Part shown: positions 13,018 through 23,700 of the stretch, one piece after another
How positions within the stretch are numbered: the stretch's first letter is position 1
Layout of the letters: each line of letters opens with the position of its first letter
NCBI GenBank assembly: GCA_946894095.1
Contig: OX335659.1
Coordinates: forward strand, 6,827,501 to 6,891,500
Length of the DNA: 64,000 nucleotides
Source: Incurvaria masculella
Lineage: Eukaryota > Arthropoda > Insecta > Lepidoptera > Incurvariidae
Reading direction: 5' to 3'
The notes under the pieces: model-generated
What the model was told of the DNA's origin: nothing
Seen by the model: the letters and a program-made list of their open reading frames with translations, nothing else
Databases searched by the model: none
Position numbers and translations under genes: made by a program

Positions 13018-13930
13018 ATACTGGCCAACTGCGGGTCGGACTCGAACACGAAGAGTTCCGTACCATCGTACAAAATTTAACACAAACAATCACGTTTATT
13101 GTGGGGGATTTCATTTTATTTCGATTATTTGTACTACGAGTAAATGCTGTTATAGTGGCAAATAGAAATACACACTCCATGAAAATTTCAACTGTCTATC
13201 TATTACGGTTTCGTGAGATAAAGACCGCTCCAAAATTCTCGTCGTATTTCTTCCCATTCATTCTTAAGATTGACCAAAGAGAATCCCCTGACGCCTTTCT
13301 TCAATTTTACATAAAACAAACAATTCACGTTTATCGTAAGGGATTCCATTTTATTTAGATTTTTATACTATATATTTTTATAGCGGCAAATAGAAATACA
13401 CACTCCGTGAAAATTTCAACTGTCTATCTATTACGGTTTCGTGAGATAAAGACCACTCCAAAATTCTCGTCGTATTTCTTCCCATTCGTTCTTAAGATTG
13501 GCCAAAGAGAAACCCCTGACGCCTTTCTTCAATTTTACATAAAACAAACAATTCACGTTTATTGTAGGGGATTCCATTTTATTTAGATTTTTATACTATA
13601 TATTTTTATAGCGGCAAATAGAAATACACACTCCGTGAAAATTTCAACTGTCTATCTATTACGGTTTCGTGAGATAAAGACCGCTCCAAAATTCTCGTCG
13701 TATTTCTTCCCATTTATTCATACGATTTACCAAAAAAAACCCCACGACGCCTTTCTTCTATTTTACATAAAACGCAAACAATTCACGTTTATTGTTGGGG
13801 ATTCCATTTTATTTAGATTTTTATACTATTTGTTGTTATAGCTGCAAATAGAAATACACACTCTGTGAAAATTTCCACTGTCTACCTATTACGGTTTCAT
13901 GAGATACATACCGCTACAAAATTCTCGTAT
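13018..13930 (+). repeat. Four tandem ~228-bp units derived from the GGAC-core repeat
   Basis: GAAATACACACTC recurs at about 13165, 13393, 13621 and 13851 (spacings 228, 228, 230). Around each are GCGGCAAATAGAAATACACA, AATTTCAACTGTCTATC and TTACGGTTTCGTGAGATA. The array begins with the 5' end of the dispersed repeat (CGGACTCGAACACGAAGAG), so an internal segment of one copy was tandemly amplified. A fragment of the same unit recurs at about 14935-14985. Confidence 0.8.
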
Positions 13931-14529
13931 TTCTTCCCATCTATACAAATAATAAATCTGTAAGGGGTGTTCATGGAGTAAGTTGCTTTGTTTTCTAAGA
14001 TACTTCGTTTGTAGACTTTATGTATGATACTAAAACTAAATTGACGATCTTTAGAAATCAGTTCTGTATGTATGTATGTATGTTCATCCATAACTCTTAA
14101 ACCTATCATCCGAATTCGATGAAACTTACTACACATTTGATTACATGGGACACAGGATAGGCTATATAGAATTCAGTTCCGCTTACGATAAGATGTAGCT
14201 GTCATACAAATCGAAATGCCCGAGGCGGCGGCTTGGGGGGATAATCGCTATCTGCCTTTGTTTCTCCGTTTACTTCTTCTAAGCCACGCAACGGATTTTT
14301 TTATACCGTATTCATTAATATAAGGAGCGATAGGGATCAATCAACGAGCAACGATTGTGCATGTATTTTTTTAATATTTTATACAAACTTTAAGAGAAAA
14401 ATGAAAACTATGAACTTGAAAATTGTAGGTGTTAAAAAGGCCCACAGAAAGTTCCACGATATAATGTAGAGCAATAACTTCGAACCACTCACCCGATTTA
14501 TATGTGTATTTTATCAATGTATAACAACT

Positions 14530-14650
14530 CTGGGCGCAGTCAGATTCCGGTTGGGTTACCGTTTTCGATGTTGAAGGTGGCTGTGGTTCGTATTCCTCAT
14601 AAAACTTTAGGTCCCCTTCCTTACTTACTTACTAGGTGGTAGGGTTAATC
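14530..14650 (+). mobile_element. SINE fragment (5' half, decayed 5S-like head)
   Basis: Contains CCGGTTGGGTTACCG and then GTGGTTCGTATTCC and TAGGTCCCCTTCCTTACTTA, in the same order as the 5S-headed SINE copies at 20990 and 26655. Interrupted after TAGGTGGTAGGGTTAATCC. Confidence 0.5.
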
Positions 14651-14996
14651 CCCTCTATGTTGGTTTTTTATCAATTTCTATGTAGCAGTGCCAGTGCCGT
14701 AAGGGTCTGGCGGCACATGCTTTTAAAATTCGCTCCCAAATGTTTACGAAGCTCTAAATGGGAATTTCATCATGCCATATCGGCTCAAACGATTTTGATT
14801 AAATTTGAGAGATGGATACATAGTCCTGGGACCAGCATTTTGGTGGATTACTTTTTATCCAGGAAATAATTCAGACCGAAATCATTCTAACACGACATTG
14901 TCCCGAGCGGAGCCGGGTACCGCAGCTAGTTTATTCATAAGATTGACCAAAAAGAAACTCCTAACGCCTTTCCGTCAATTTTACAAAAGCGGAAAC

Positions 14997-15242
14997 TCAA
15001 CAACAAATGAACTCCTCGTCGTCCGTCTTATTCTTCTTTCCCTTCTTCTTGTTCTTGGGTGGCTGCCCTTCCTCGAACAGCCTCGACGGGTAGGTCTGGG
15101 TGCAGCGCGAGCTGTGCTCGAAGACGTTGGACACGAACGGTTCGGGTTCATCCCTACTCATCATCTGCAGGTCGATGCGCGCGACCCGGTCTGCGTTCTC
15201 CTCTTCCTTCTTCAACCACACGAAGAACGGCCGGTTGCTCGT
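14997..15242 (-). CDS. Orphan GC-rich terminal exon (unrecognised protein C-terminus)
   Basis: On the minus strand, after a pyrimidine-rich run ending GCCCGCCAG, an open frame encodes about 80 residues. It contains R-P-F-F-V-W-L-K-K-E-E-E-N-A, D-E-P-E-P-F-V-S-N-V-F-E-H, a lysine-rich tail (K-N-K-K-K-G-K-K-N-K) and C-terminal E-E-F-I-C-C-stop. Codon usage is strongly GC3-biased like the real exons of KIF4 and unlike its AT-rich surroundings. The sequence just beyond the stop resembles the 228-bp repeat unit at 13020-13930. It could be the last exon of a gene whose other exons I cannot find, or a retrocopy/captured exon. Function unknown. Confidence 0.45.
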   Translation of the reverse strand, partial: TSNRPFFVWLKKEEENADRVARIDLQMMSRDEPEPFVSNVFEHSSRCTQTYPSRLFEEGQPPKNKKKGKKNKTDDEEFICC

Positions 15243-15259
15243 CTGGCTGGCGGGCATGG

Positions 15260-16160
15260 CGGCAGAAGGGTTGGCTCGGCGGTTTTTTTGTAGGTTTTCA
15301 ATATTATATTTGCTTGACGGAATTTTTTACTTGAATTTTGTGTGTGAATGACAGGTTGATTTCTTTTTTAGTCCGTTTCATTATTTCAATATCACTATGA
15401 TGGACCTCATAATGGACCAACTAGAAGTAGGAAAAAAGACCAATCCGGACTGTAGGTGAAAGCTTTCGTTGATAGTGACGTAGCCAGAACTTTATGGAGT
15501 GAGAATGGGTGAGTTGATGAAATGAAACAGATTGTAAATTGTATGGTTCCATATTGCTAATACACTATTTTTATTTTCAAAGGTTAAAGAAAATTCACTG
15601 GCTTTATATACTGCTCTCGAAGCCAGTCATTTCGAAATGTATCCGTTACATTAACTTCGCATACTATCCTCGAGGTACGCTTTTCTACTGCACTTATTTC
15701 TTTCCAGTTCTTCTTCGCTGTGTTTTGTTTTGCTGAACTGGCCAATGCTAAAATATGACAAATCCGAGTGCAGTGTACTGTCTATGGATGATGAATAAAC
15801 AATACAATACAAATACAATATTCTACGTTCGTGCCTCTTCTGCCATAACCGAGACTAGCTTCCATACATAAGTGTAGGCATCACTACACAGTTATGAATC
15901 GCCATGGTAGCTGTAGGCGTGATCGCCCGGCTTTTTTACAGATCTTACTTTTCTTTCAACATCCTTATCACACTTTCCTTCGCAGGAAAATTTACTTTCT
16001 TAATATACAAACTCATTCACCTGTTGTAATCTTTCATTATTTAGACTCGTATTGCAACCAGTCACTGCTTTGTCTCGCCCGAAAACCATTACTTTCGTCT
16101 TAATTTCGTTTATTTTTCTACATCTTTCATTGCACGCATCATTCATGGAAGATAGCATCA
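15260..16160. other. Non-coding interval
   Basis: Nothing supported. A stretch near 15705-15810 (CTGTGTTTTGTTTTGCTGAACTGGCCAATG...) recurs at about 40400-40500 inside KIF4 intron 9, marking another unnamed dispersed repeat. Confidence 0.45.
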
Positions 16161-16164
16161 TCTG

Positions 16165-16480
16165 CTGTTGCCGTTAAAGCCCGCGGTAATTAAATATTGT
16201 CTGTGATTCTCATCTGGTCCAAAGTACCCGTGCTCATAGAGGTATAGTACTGGCATGGCATAAATAAACTTAGTCCAGTATGTGACTGCAGGTAAATAAC
16301 GGAACGAACGATGTTCGAAGCGGCAATGAAAATTGTCCGTATTTTCCATCCTATTCAAAGTAGCCGAGCAATAAAAAGAAAGTCCTGCCATGACACCTTG
16401 TTCCCATGTGGTGTGGTAGGCTAATATCTCTCGGTCAGTTTAGTATTAGCCATCCTTACAAAAAAAAAGAAAAAAAAAGT
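16165..16480 (+). mobile_element. SINE copy with A-rich tail (rearranged)
   Basis: Two partly overlapping SINE body segments (CCGTGCTCATAGAGG..., then TTCGAAGCGGCAATGAAAATTG) run through GTTCCCATGTGGTGTGG and TAGTATTAGCCATCC to an A-rich tail at 16460-16480. Confidence 0.65.
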
Positions 16481-16493
16481 TATTTCAGCCTTC

Positions 16494-16750
16494 TCATAGT
16501 AGGCGAATGCGACTGACCAATCTCGACGGGCCAATGGAGACATAGTTAAGATCGTGCTCCACTTGTCTACCTGTATGCTTTATGTGGTGGATACATTTGT
16601 CACCTAAGTTCGACCAACCTGTTGTTCTGAAGACATACACTGCTTTGCATCTTTCTGGAAGGCACATATTCTGACACATATTGGACAGATGGGTTGTGCA
16701 GATAGTCTCATAGACGGTCCCTGGATGCCTGGAGCGCACCTTCACGGACG
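16494..16750 (-). other. Unrecognised minus-strand open frame
   Basis: About 83 codons (V-K-V-R-S-R-H-P-G-T-V-Y-E ... C-Q-N-M-C-L-P-E-R-C-K ... R-L-V-S-R-I-R-L-L-stop) with even base composition. No recognised family, no clear splice signals. It directly follows a SINE A-tail at 16460-16478, so it may be part of another repeat. Confidence 0.2.
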
Positions 16751-16988
16751 CTCGCGGTGTACCATCAAGGTGGGGGGAGATTCAGGCTGTGTTCGGGCAA
16801 AGTGCTCCGAGCCATTTGGTGCAAGGAGCAAGTTATAGCGTTTTGGCTAACAGAATTAAAGTTTCATGTACCTACCTCGGCCGTTTTCGCTGCCCATTAG
16901 AACGGTTCGGAATCACTTGGAATCACTCCTTTTTGCTCCACCTTTCCGAGGTGGAATCCGGAAGCGAGCAAGATCTGTCAACTATCAC

Positions 16989-17539
16989 TTAAGGTGGCCC
17001 AACCCGGCGGCCTCAACTCATTTGCGGGCACGGTACAAAACCGTGCTGTTGCGCTCTGGGACCTTCTCTGTTTCTAAGAATAAGACAGGCTCCGTTATGA
17101 GGAAGATGCAACCTGTCCACAAAAAAGACAATGTGCATAGTGTATGATTTGGTAAGATTTACGAAAATTTTAATTTCAAAACGACCTATAGCTAGTAAGT
17201 AAACCACGACCGCTGTAGTCAAAAATCTAACAAAAACCAAATAGATTATAAATCTTGATTAAACAAGCTATGTCTGATGACTAATATTTTTAAGATGTTC
17301 TTACTTTATCATTGCGTAATCCACCTCCAAAGTAATTGTATAAAACGCGCGAAAAATCCGAACTTTCGGACGTTATAACTTGGAAACCAAACACAATTTT
17401 ACAATGCCAATGGTCATCAGACATCTAGTTCAATCAAATAAAGCTATATTGAGCAAAATTTTGGATCTCTGACAAGAAATATAGGCGTGATCTTCTTTCC
17501 CCTTTTGTATGGTGAAATGAGCGGGTTGGGCCACCTTAA
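16989..17539. mobile_element. TTAA-flanked MITE, family A, copy 2 (inverted relative to copy 1)
   Basis: TTAA at 16989-16992 and 17536-17539, same terminal repeats as copy 1 and high identity over the full length when reverse-complemented. The size is conserved (about 543 bp), indicating fairly recent activity. Confidence 0.85.
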
Positions 17540-19264
17540 GGCGCTAGGACTAGCCAACTACTCGCGCCATACAAATGCACTTTATAACAAATGTAATAAT
17601 ATGTAGTGAAACGCTTCAGCAAATCCAAATAGAACTCCAGACTGATAATGGATTGTTAAGATTTTTTTATTCCATCATTTATTTAAATAATAATAAAAAT
17701 AAAAAAGTTGATTTTTCTCATTAGAAATCTGAAAGTAATTCGATTTCTAGATATAAGCAAAAACAGCATATATGCATAAACAAAAAATTCCATTTGCTTT
17801 TAGATTTCTACATTTAGTCAAAAAAGTTCGGAAATGGACACCGTTTCCGCAATGTATTTTGTATAGAAAAAGGAAACATACATTAACGAAAATAATTCAA
17901 TTCCTAGACAAGGAATCATATATTGTAAGAATGACACTTATAATCGTCAGACTTAGTTAGTTGACTTGGGGTGCCTCGTCTAACTTTGCGATTTGGCTAG
18001 TACCAGGCCCTTAAACGTCTGACATCAAATCGCCTAAAACCACGTAATTTCGAGTTGAATTTCGTATTGATTGGACATTACGTGATATAATCTTTAATTT
18101 AGATATAAATTTATTTGTTTTGCGCGTTTGCCTAGTTTGTGTAAACTAGGCAAAAACAAAGAGGTTAAAGGTCAGAGGTTAACATCCTGCTTCCAATGAG
18201 AGTCCAGGTCAAAAACTCAAATTAATCATGATTCTTTGGAAAAGTAAACTCAGTAATTTTAATATTACAACGAAAGACGTGATAAAACATTACAAACAAC
18301 AAAAACATTAAAGTTTTTCTAGAAGATAAAAGTATGTTTTTTTACAATCTCACAAGGAAGACCATTTTTTGTATATATTTTCATGTAAGAAATGTTTAGT
18401 TACAATTCGATCATAAATAATTTTTTTGATCTACTCTAAAGTACCAATTTCCGAATTATCACGTTTTTCGATGGACGTATGTATTCATGTCAGATTTAGT
18501 TACATAGTGTGTAATAAATTACATTAAAGTTATGTAGGTACTTAGTTTTAGTTTTATGTAAAGTCTACCTTGCCGTTTGTCATGTCGGTCAATAAATATG
18601 AAGAGATTTTTATATTATATCGTAATTATATTAAGTAAAAACTTACATTATCAAATAATTTCCCCTAATCTATAAACGCTTTAATTTAGGATTTTTACAT
18701 TCATATTCCTAAGTTTCTGCAACCTGTTACATTAACATAAAGTAGCAAAATAAAACATAGTTTAAACTGACACCATGATTATCACTTGTAATTTCAAAAT
18801 ACATTTTTATTTTCCCTGCAGTGTAAAAAGACAAAGGTAGCGTAAAACAATACCAAAAACAAGTTACTGTATTTGTCTTTAAGCCCAGAATGTATATTTT
18901 GAACTGTAAAAATCCTGGCTTAAACATCTAACTTATTTAACTTAACTACATATTTGAATTAATTATGATGGGCCGGTTGCGGTGCCGTGAGACGGTTCAT
19001 AGAAAACATTCATATTAGATTCTCATCTTGTCATCTGCTTTCCATTTCTTTTTTTTACACAACTTTATTATATTTAGATTAAGTAAAAAATTAGATAATC
19101 GAATATGTGTCCAATATCTATCAACACTACAATTATAGTCTAATGTTACTTCTAAAATGTATTACTAAAGATTCAATCCCTTCGAAAAAAAAACATTCAA
19201 AATGTCACCAAAAAAGAAATAATATTAAAATAAATATGGCGTATTACGAAAATTAGAAATGGTT
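17540..19264. other. AT-rich non-coding interval
   Basis: About 1.7 kb of AT-rich DNA with frequent stops in all frames. I see no gene or named repeat. Confidence 0.45.
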
Positions 19265-19423
19265 TAATGCTGAGATTCATAGACCTGCATGGCCTAGCCA
19301 AAGTATAGCTTCCGGCTGTCAAATTTGACATTTGTTCTATATATTTTATCTCAAAACTGACAGTCGGAAGGCATACTTTGGCTTAGCCAAGTACAAGTAA
19401 TCTTTATGAATCTCAGCATTAGA
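19265..19423. mobile_element. Small MITE (~160 bp)
   Basis: Ends AATGCTGAGATTCATA and TATGAATCTCAGCATT are inverted repeats; the inner arms GCCAAAGTATAGCTTCCG / CGGAAGGCATACTTTGGC also pair. Non-coding. Confidence 0.7.
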
Positions 19424-19840
19424 CTCATTAGCCTCTGGCTGTCTGTCTAAAATATAGAAATTATTATGAAATGGCTGCATTGTAAGCATGATGGCGATAA
19501 AAAATTGGCTTTTTGATCAATTAAAAAATTATGTCTTAAAAGAACGCAATGTAAAAATTATATCTTACGTCTACGTAAAATGCCCGCCTTACAAAATGCC
19601 AAGCTATTTTACAAAACACCTAATTATTAAAGCCTTCAACTGAATGAAACATTCATGAAAAATTCAAAATGGTGACAAAAATGTATCAGGAAATTGGTGC
19701 TCCATAACCCGAATTGTGTGATTGTCACCCTGGAGCATTTCATTACATTCTCAGGAAGAAAACTCGAATGTCGCATGAGCGACCTCACCGTATAAACGTC
19801 AAAACTGTCATTCCTGTCAAGTTTGATTTACGTGTTTTTA

Positions 19841-20180
19841 GAAAAAAACCGGCCAAGTGCGAGTCGGACTCGCACACGAAGGGTTCCGTACCGTCGTACA
19901 AAAAATAATACAATAGTAATAATAAAATAAAAATAGTTTTTTGTATGGGGACCCCCTTTAATTTTATTTATTTTTTAATTTTACCTATTTGTTGTTATAG
20001 CGGCAAAATAAATACACACTCTGTGAAAATTTCAGCTGTCTATCTGTTACGGTTACTGAGATACAGCCCTGTGAGAGACGGACGGACGGACGGGCGGACG
20101 GACGGACGGACGGACGGACGGACAGCGGAGGCTTAGTAATAGGGTTCCGTTTTCACCCTTTGGGTACGGAACCCTAAAAA
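19841..20180 (+). repeat. GGAC-core dispersed repeat, copy 2
   Basis: Same start, end and internal order as copy 1 with the (GGAC)n stretch at about 20077-20122. Orientation is the same as copy 1. Confidence 0.85.
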
Positions 20181-20711
20181 TATACTCCATGATGCAGTTA
20201 GAATAAGGTTTAGAGGAAAAGAAGAGATTAAACAAAAACCAGCACAAAGTATGAAAAAATCTTTTGATTATCATAATTGAGAACAATTCATTTTCAGGAT
20301 AATATGGACAAAATTGAATCATTTAAATTATACGGTAAGTAAATAAATTTTTCAAATATATTCTGTTTGATTTTGTATGGTATCTGACAGCTTTGACAGA
20401 TCTTCGCGCTTAGATGCCACCTGTCATGAGAAATAAGCAGTTTTCTTCCCCATTTACTTTTTTATGCCAGCAAGGATACCATTAACGATGACTTAGTATT
20501 AATGATTAAACCTTAATACTAAGAAATAAAATTAAACACTAATTTACTACAAAAAAAAGCACTGGTCCCTGGGTACACAATTCAACAAATGGCCTGCCAT
20601 TTACTTTGCATTCCGTTTTTCTGTTAGTTATATGTTTAATTATCGGCAACCACAAGTTACTTCTGTTATTGATTATAGTTTGTTTCTCAAATCTATTGTT
20701 GGTCAAAGTGT

Positions 20712-20792
20712 TCATTCTACCACGAGAGGGAACTCGTCTATTTCTTCCACCATGGAGTTGAAGCCCGCCATCCATGCCTCGGCTTCTTCAGA
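20712..20792 (-). other. dmt: Sororin C-terminal domain exon
   Basis: An 81-bp terminal exon in phase 0, preceded by TTAATTTGCAG. It encodes 26 residues beginning S-E-E-A-E-A-W-M and ending P-L-V-V-E, followed by TGA. This is the diagnostic sororin C-terminus. An ATTAAA poly(A)-type signal lies about 75 nt downstream (minus strand, near 20639-20634). Confidence 0.9.
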
Positions 20793-23700
20793 CTGCAAAT
20801 TAAAGAATCAGAATCTGAATCAGCAAAATGTTCAAGTGGTGAAGCGTAAATGGATTATCTGCAAAACCTAAAAACTCAAAATAACATAGTGATGCATGTG
20901 TCTCCATGTCTCTACCGTATCCCCTGGCAACCCTAAAACCACTATTACCATTTGAGCCTGCTCCAACCTCATAGATCCCTCTGGGAATGTATAATCAGAG
21001 TGAAGCAACTCTGAGAACGGTTGGGTTCTAGATGGGTTTTACGTTTTCAACCATTGGGACTGTCCCGTGATTCGGATTCCACTTTACACTGTGGGTCCCC
21101 TTACTTACTTACTAGGTTGTAGGTTTAATCCTGCCCGGGTTGGTACCACTAAATCATCAATGGTCGAAGCGGCAATGAAACCTGTGAACCTCTGATGAAA
21201 CCCAATGGCCTGGCATAGCACCTAGTTCCCATGTGGTATGTTAGGCTAACATCATGACAAGCAGTTTGGTATTAGTCACCCATGTCCAGTTACATTAAAA
21301 AAAATATGTATTAGAATAAATTATTATATTCACCTCTTTCTTGGTCATCTTCTGCACTTTCTTCTTCCTCTTGACGGCCTTCTTCTGCCGCACCTTGGGC
21401 ACAACGAAGCCGCTCTCCTTCATGTTGTCATCTCCCGACGAAGCGTCGCTGGCCTCCGCGTCGCTCACAACCGTTGTCGTCGTCTGCTGGAACGTCACCT
21501 TACGCGCCTTGCCGTAACTTTTGCGGAACGGCTGAAAAGAAACATAGTCAGCGGTTTACAAAAGGTCTTCCCCTTTCTATCTGTTGTTAAATCTAATGGG
21601 TGGCCAGGAAGAGATTGCCTCAAGGCAATATGGTGGCCCATTAGATGAAACTAACACTTGTAAATTATATTAAGTCTACCCTAAGAATGTATTTATAAGT
21701 TTCATCTAATAAACAGTTTATTTTTATTATTATAGTTTATTATTTCTCATTTTATCTTTTATTTTTTTAACAACTGTCAACCAATGTGTTTTTTATTGCT
21801 GCCCTGCAGAAAGTCGATGATCGGCGCGAGGACTTGCCTAGCATACCAGAGGTCTGGGTTCAAATCTTCGCCCCGTGCACCACTTTCTTTCTCTTTCTGA
21901 GCTGGATAACTGCATTTCGTCATGAATGCGAGCTGCTCGATGGTTCATAATCCATGTTAAACTGTAGGTCCCCTTCCCCTACTGAGTGGACGGGTCCCGC
22001 CCGGGTTGGTACCATTGCATTGGATGAAAAGATGGTCGAAGCGGCAATGAAAAATTGTCTGTGTTTTCCATCCAGTTCAATGTAGCAGTGCCCATAAAGG
22101 GAAAGTCCTAGCATGCCACCTAATTCCTTCGGTTATGTAGTGTATTGGGCTAATATAATAACAACAGTTGTGTAGTATTAGCTATCTATGTCAGGTAATA
22201 TAAAATAAAAGGTCAGGCGGAAGGCTACAGGCTTGGAAAGCAGTGCCTTGTACCATGGGTCATTTGTTGTTTATCTTTGATTCTTTTTTTGTACAACATG
22301 TATCATATAGTTGCAAGTTGTGTCCTAAAGATGGTTACCATATGTCCACACCGCTTTGATGATTGACCTATGAATGAGGCCCTTGTTTGTTTTCGAGACT
22401 CAGTCTCGACTTTCGGCATCAATAGCCACCGAATTGGCCCAGTCATAGGTACCTATATCACCTTTTTGTGTTTTCTTGACAACATGGTCCTTTCAGGCTT
22501 GCTTACAGTCTGGATGCATACTCAGGTATAACAACCAACAATAGCATACTTAGCGATCAATGGGCTCACTGCACCAGAGGATAACATATTCGCGATTTCC
22601 ACAAGCCTCCATTCCATTGGCGATACCTGGATACGCACCATGTCAATAAACCTAGTATTGCGTATCGCCTCTAATCTAATTACTAAGGCTGTATGCCTAG
22701 CATTGGCACTTATTATTCCAATTAATCAAACAAGTAAACCTAAACACAAATTTTCGCTTCCCACTAATGCCAATATACGGATAATATAAATTTACTCTTT
22801 ACGCGGAAAATGAGTCGAAGCCTTCTACATGAAGCCTTCTACAATGATTAACAGCCATAATAAATGCAATGATCAATTGCCTTTACTCTTAGCTTCATAA
22901 CAAGCTCCGATGCAAAAACTAATTTGGTTTCATGCCCACATTCATTTATCCCACAGGATTAAAGAATTAATCTGCCAGGTGAATGATAAAAATAATAAAT
23001 AAAACATAACCTCAACTAGCTATGACAAGAAAACCCAACTCACCTTGACATAGTGCACTACTTCTACATCTTGAAACAATCCTACAGGCGATGGACTCTT
23101 CTCCTTAGCACCGTCGACACTGACCTCTCCCGACATCTCCAGAGAGTTCTCGCTTGTTTCACTTTTCTCCGATTTTTCATTGCTGGCAATGGGGAGTTCT
23201 ATCGGGATTTCCTTCAAAGATTTCGTTTTCTCATACAGCTTTACTACAACTTCAGACGTAGGAGCGAAAGGCCTGATAGGAGCGGTCAAGCGCATCGGTC
23301 TCTGCTGATTCAGATCCCTTAACACGGGCCTCGACCTGAGAACCCGTCCCTTAATCTTGCCATTTTTCTTAGGTGATACATTCTCTCGGTCGTCCAAGTC
23401 TTCACTGTCGTCAAATCCAAAGTATTTGTTTGAATCTTTCTTATCAATATTTTTCGGGCTAACGGGCTTCTCTGGAGTTACAAACACTTTTTCCAATGTG
23501 TCACGAGAACCTAAAACATTTTCTAATGGATAGTCAGTACAGCCCATAGTGTCTTGAGGTTTGGGTGCTGCTTGACGCGTTAAGCTATTTTCTTCTGGCG
23601 TGTTTTCCGATGATATCCTTGGTTGATCAGCTGATGGATGGCTTGTGTCACTAAGAGAGTGACTTAGATCAAAGACAGAATTATTCTTTATTGGTGTTGA

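Noticed and set aside
14805..15293. Three overlapping plus-strand frames over the GC-rich block at 15000-15290
   Set aside because: They are complements of the minus-strand exon, whose codon-position GC pattern and pyrimidine tract plus acceptor favour the minus reading.
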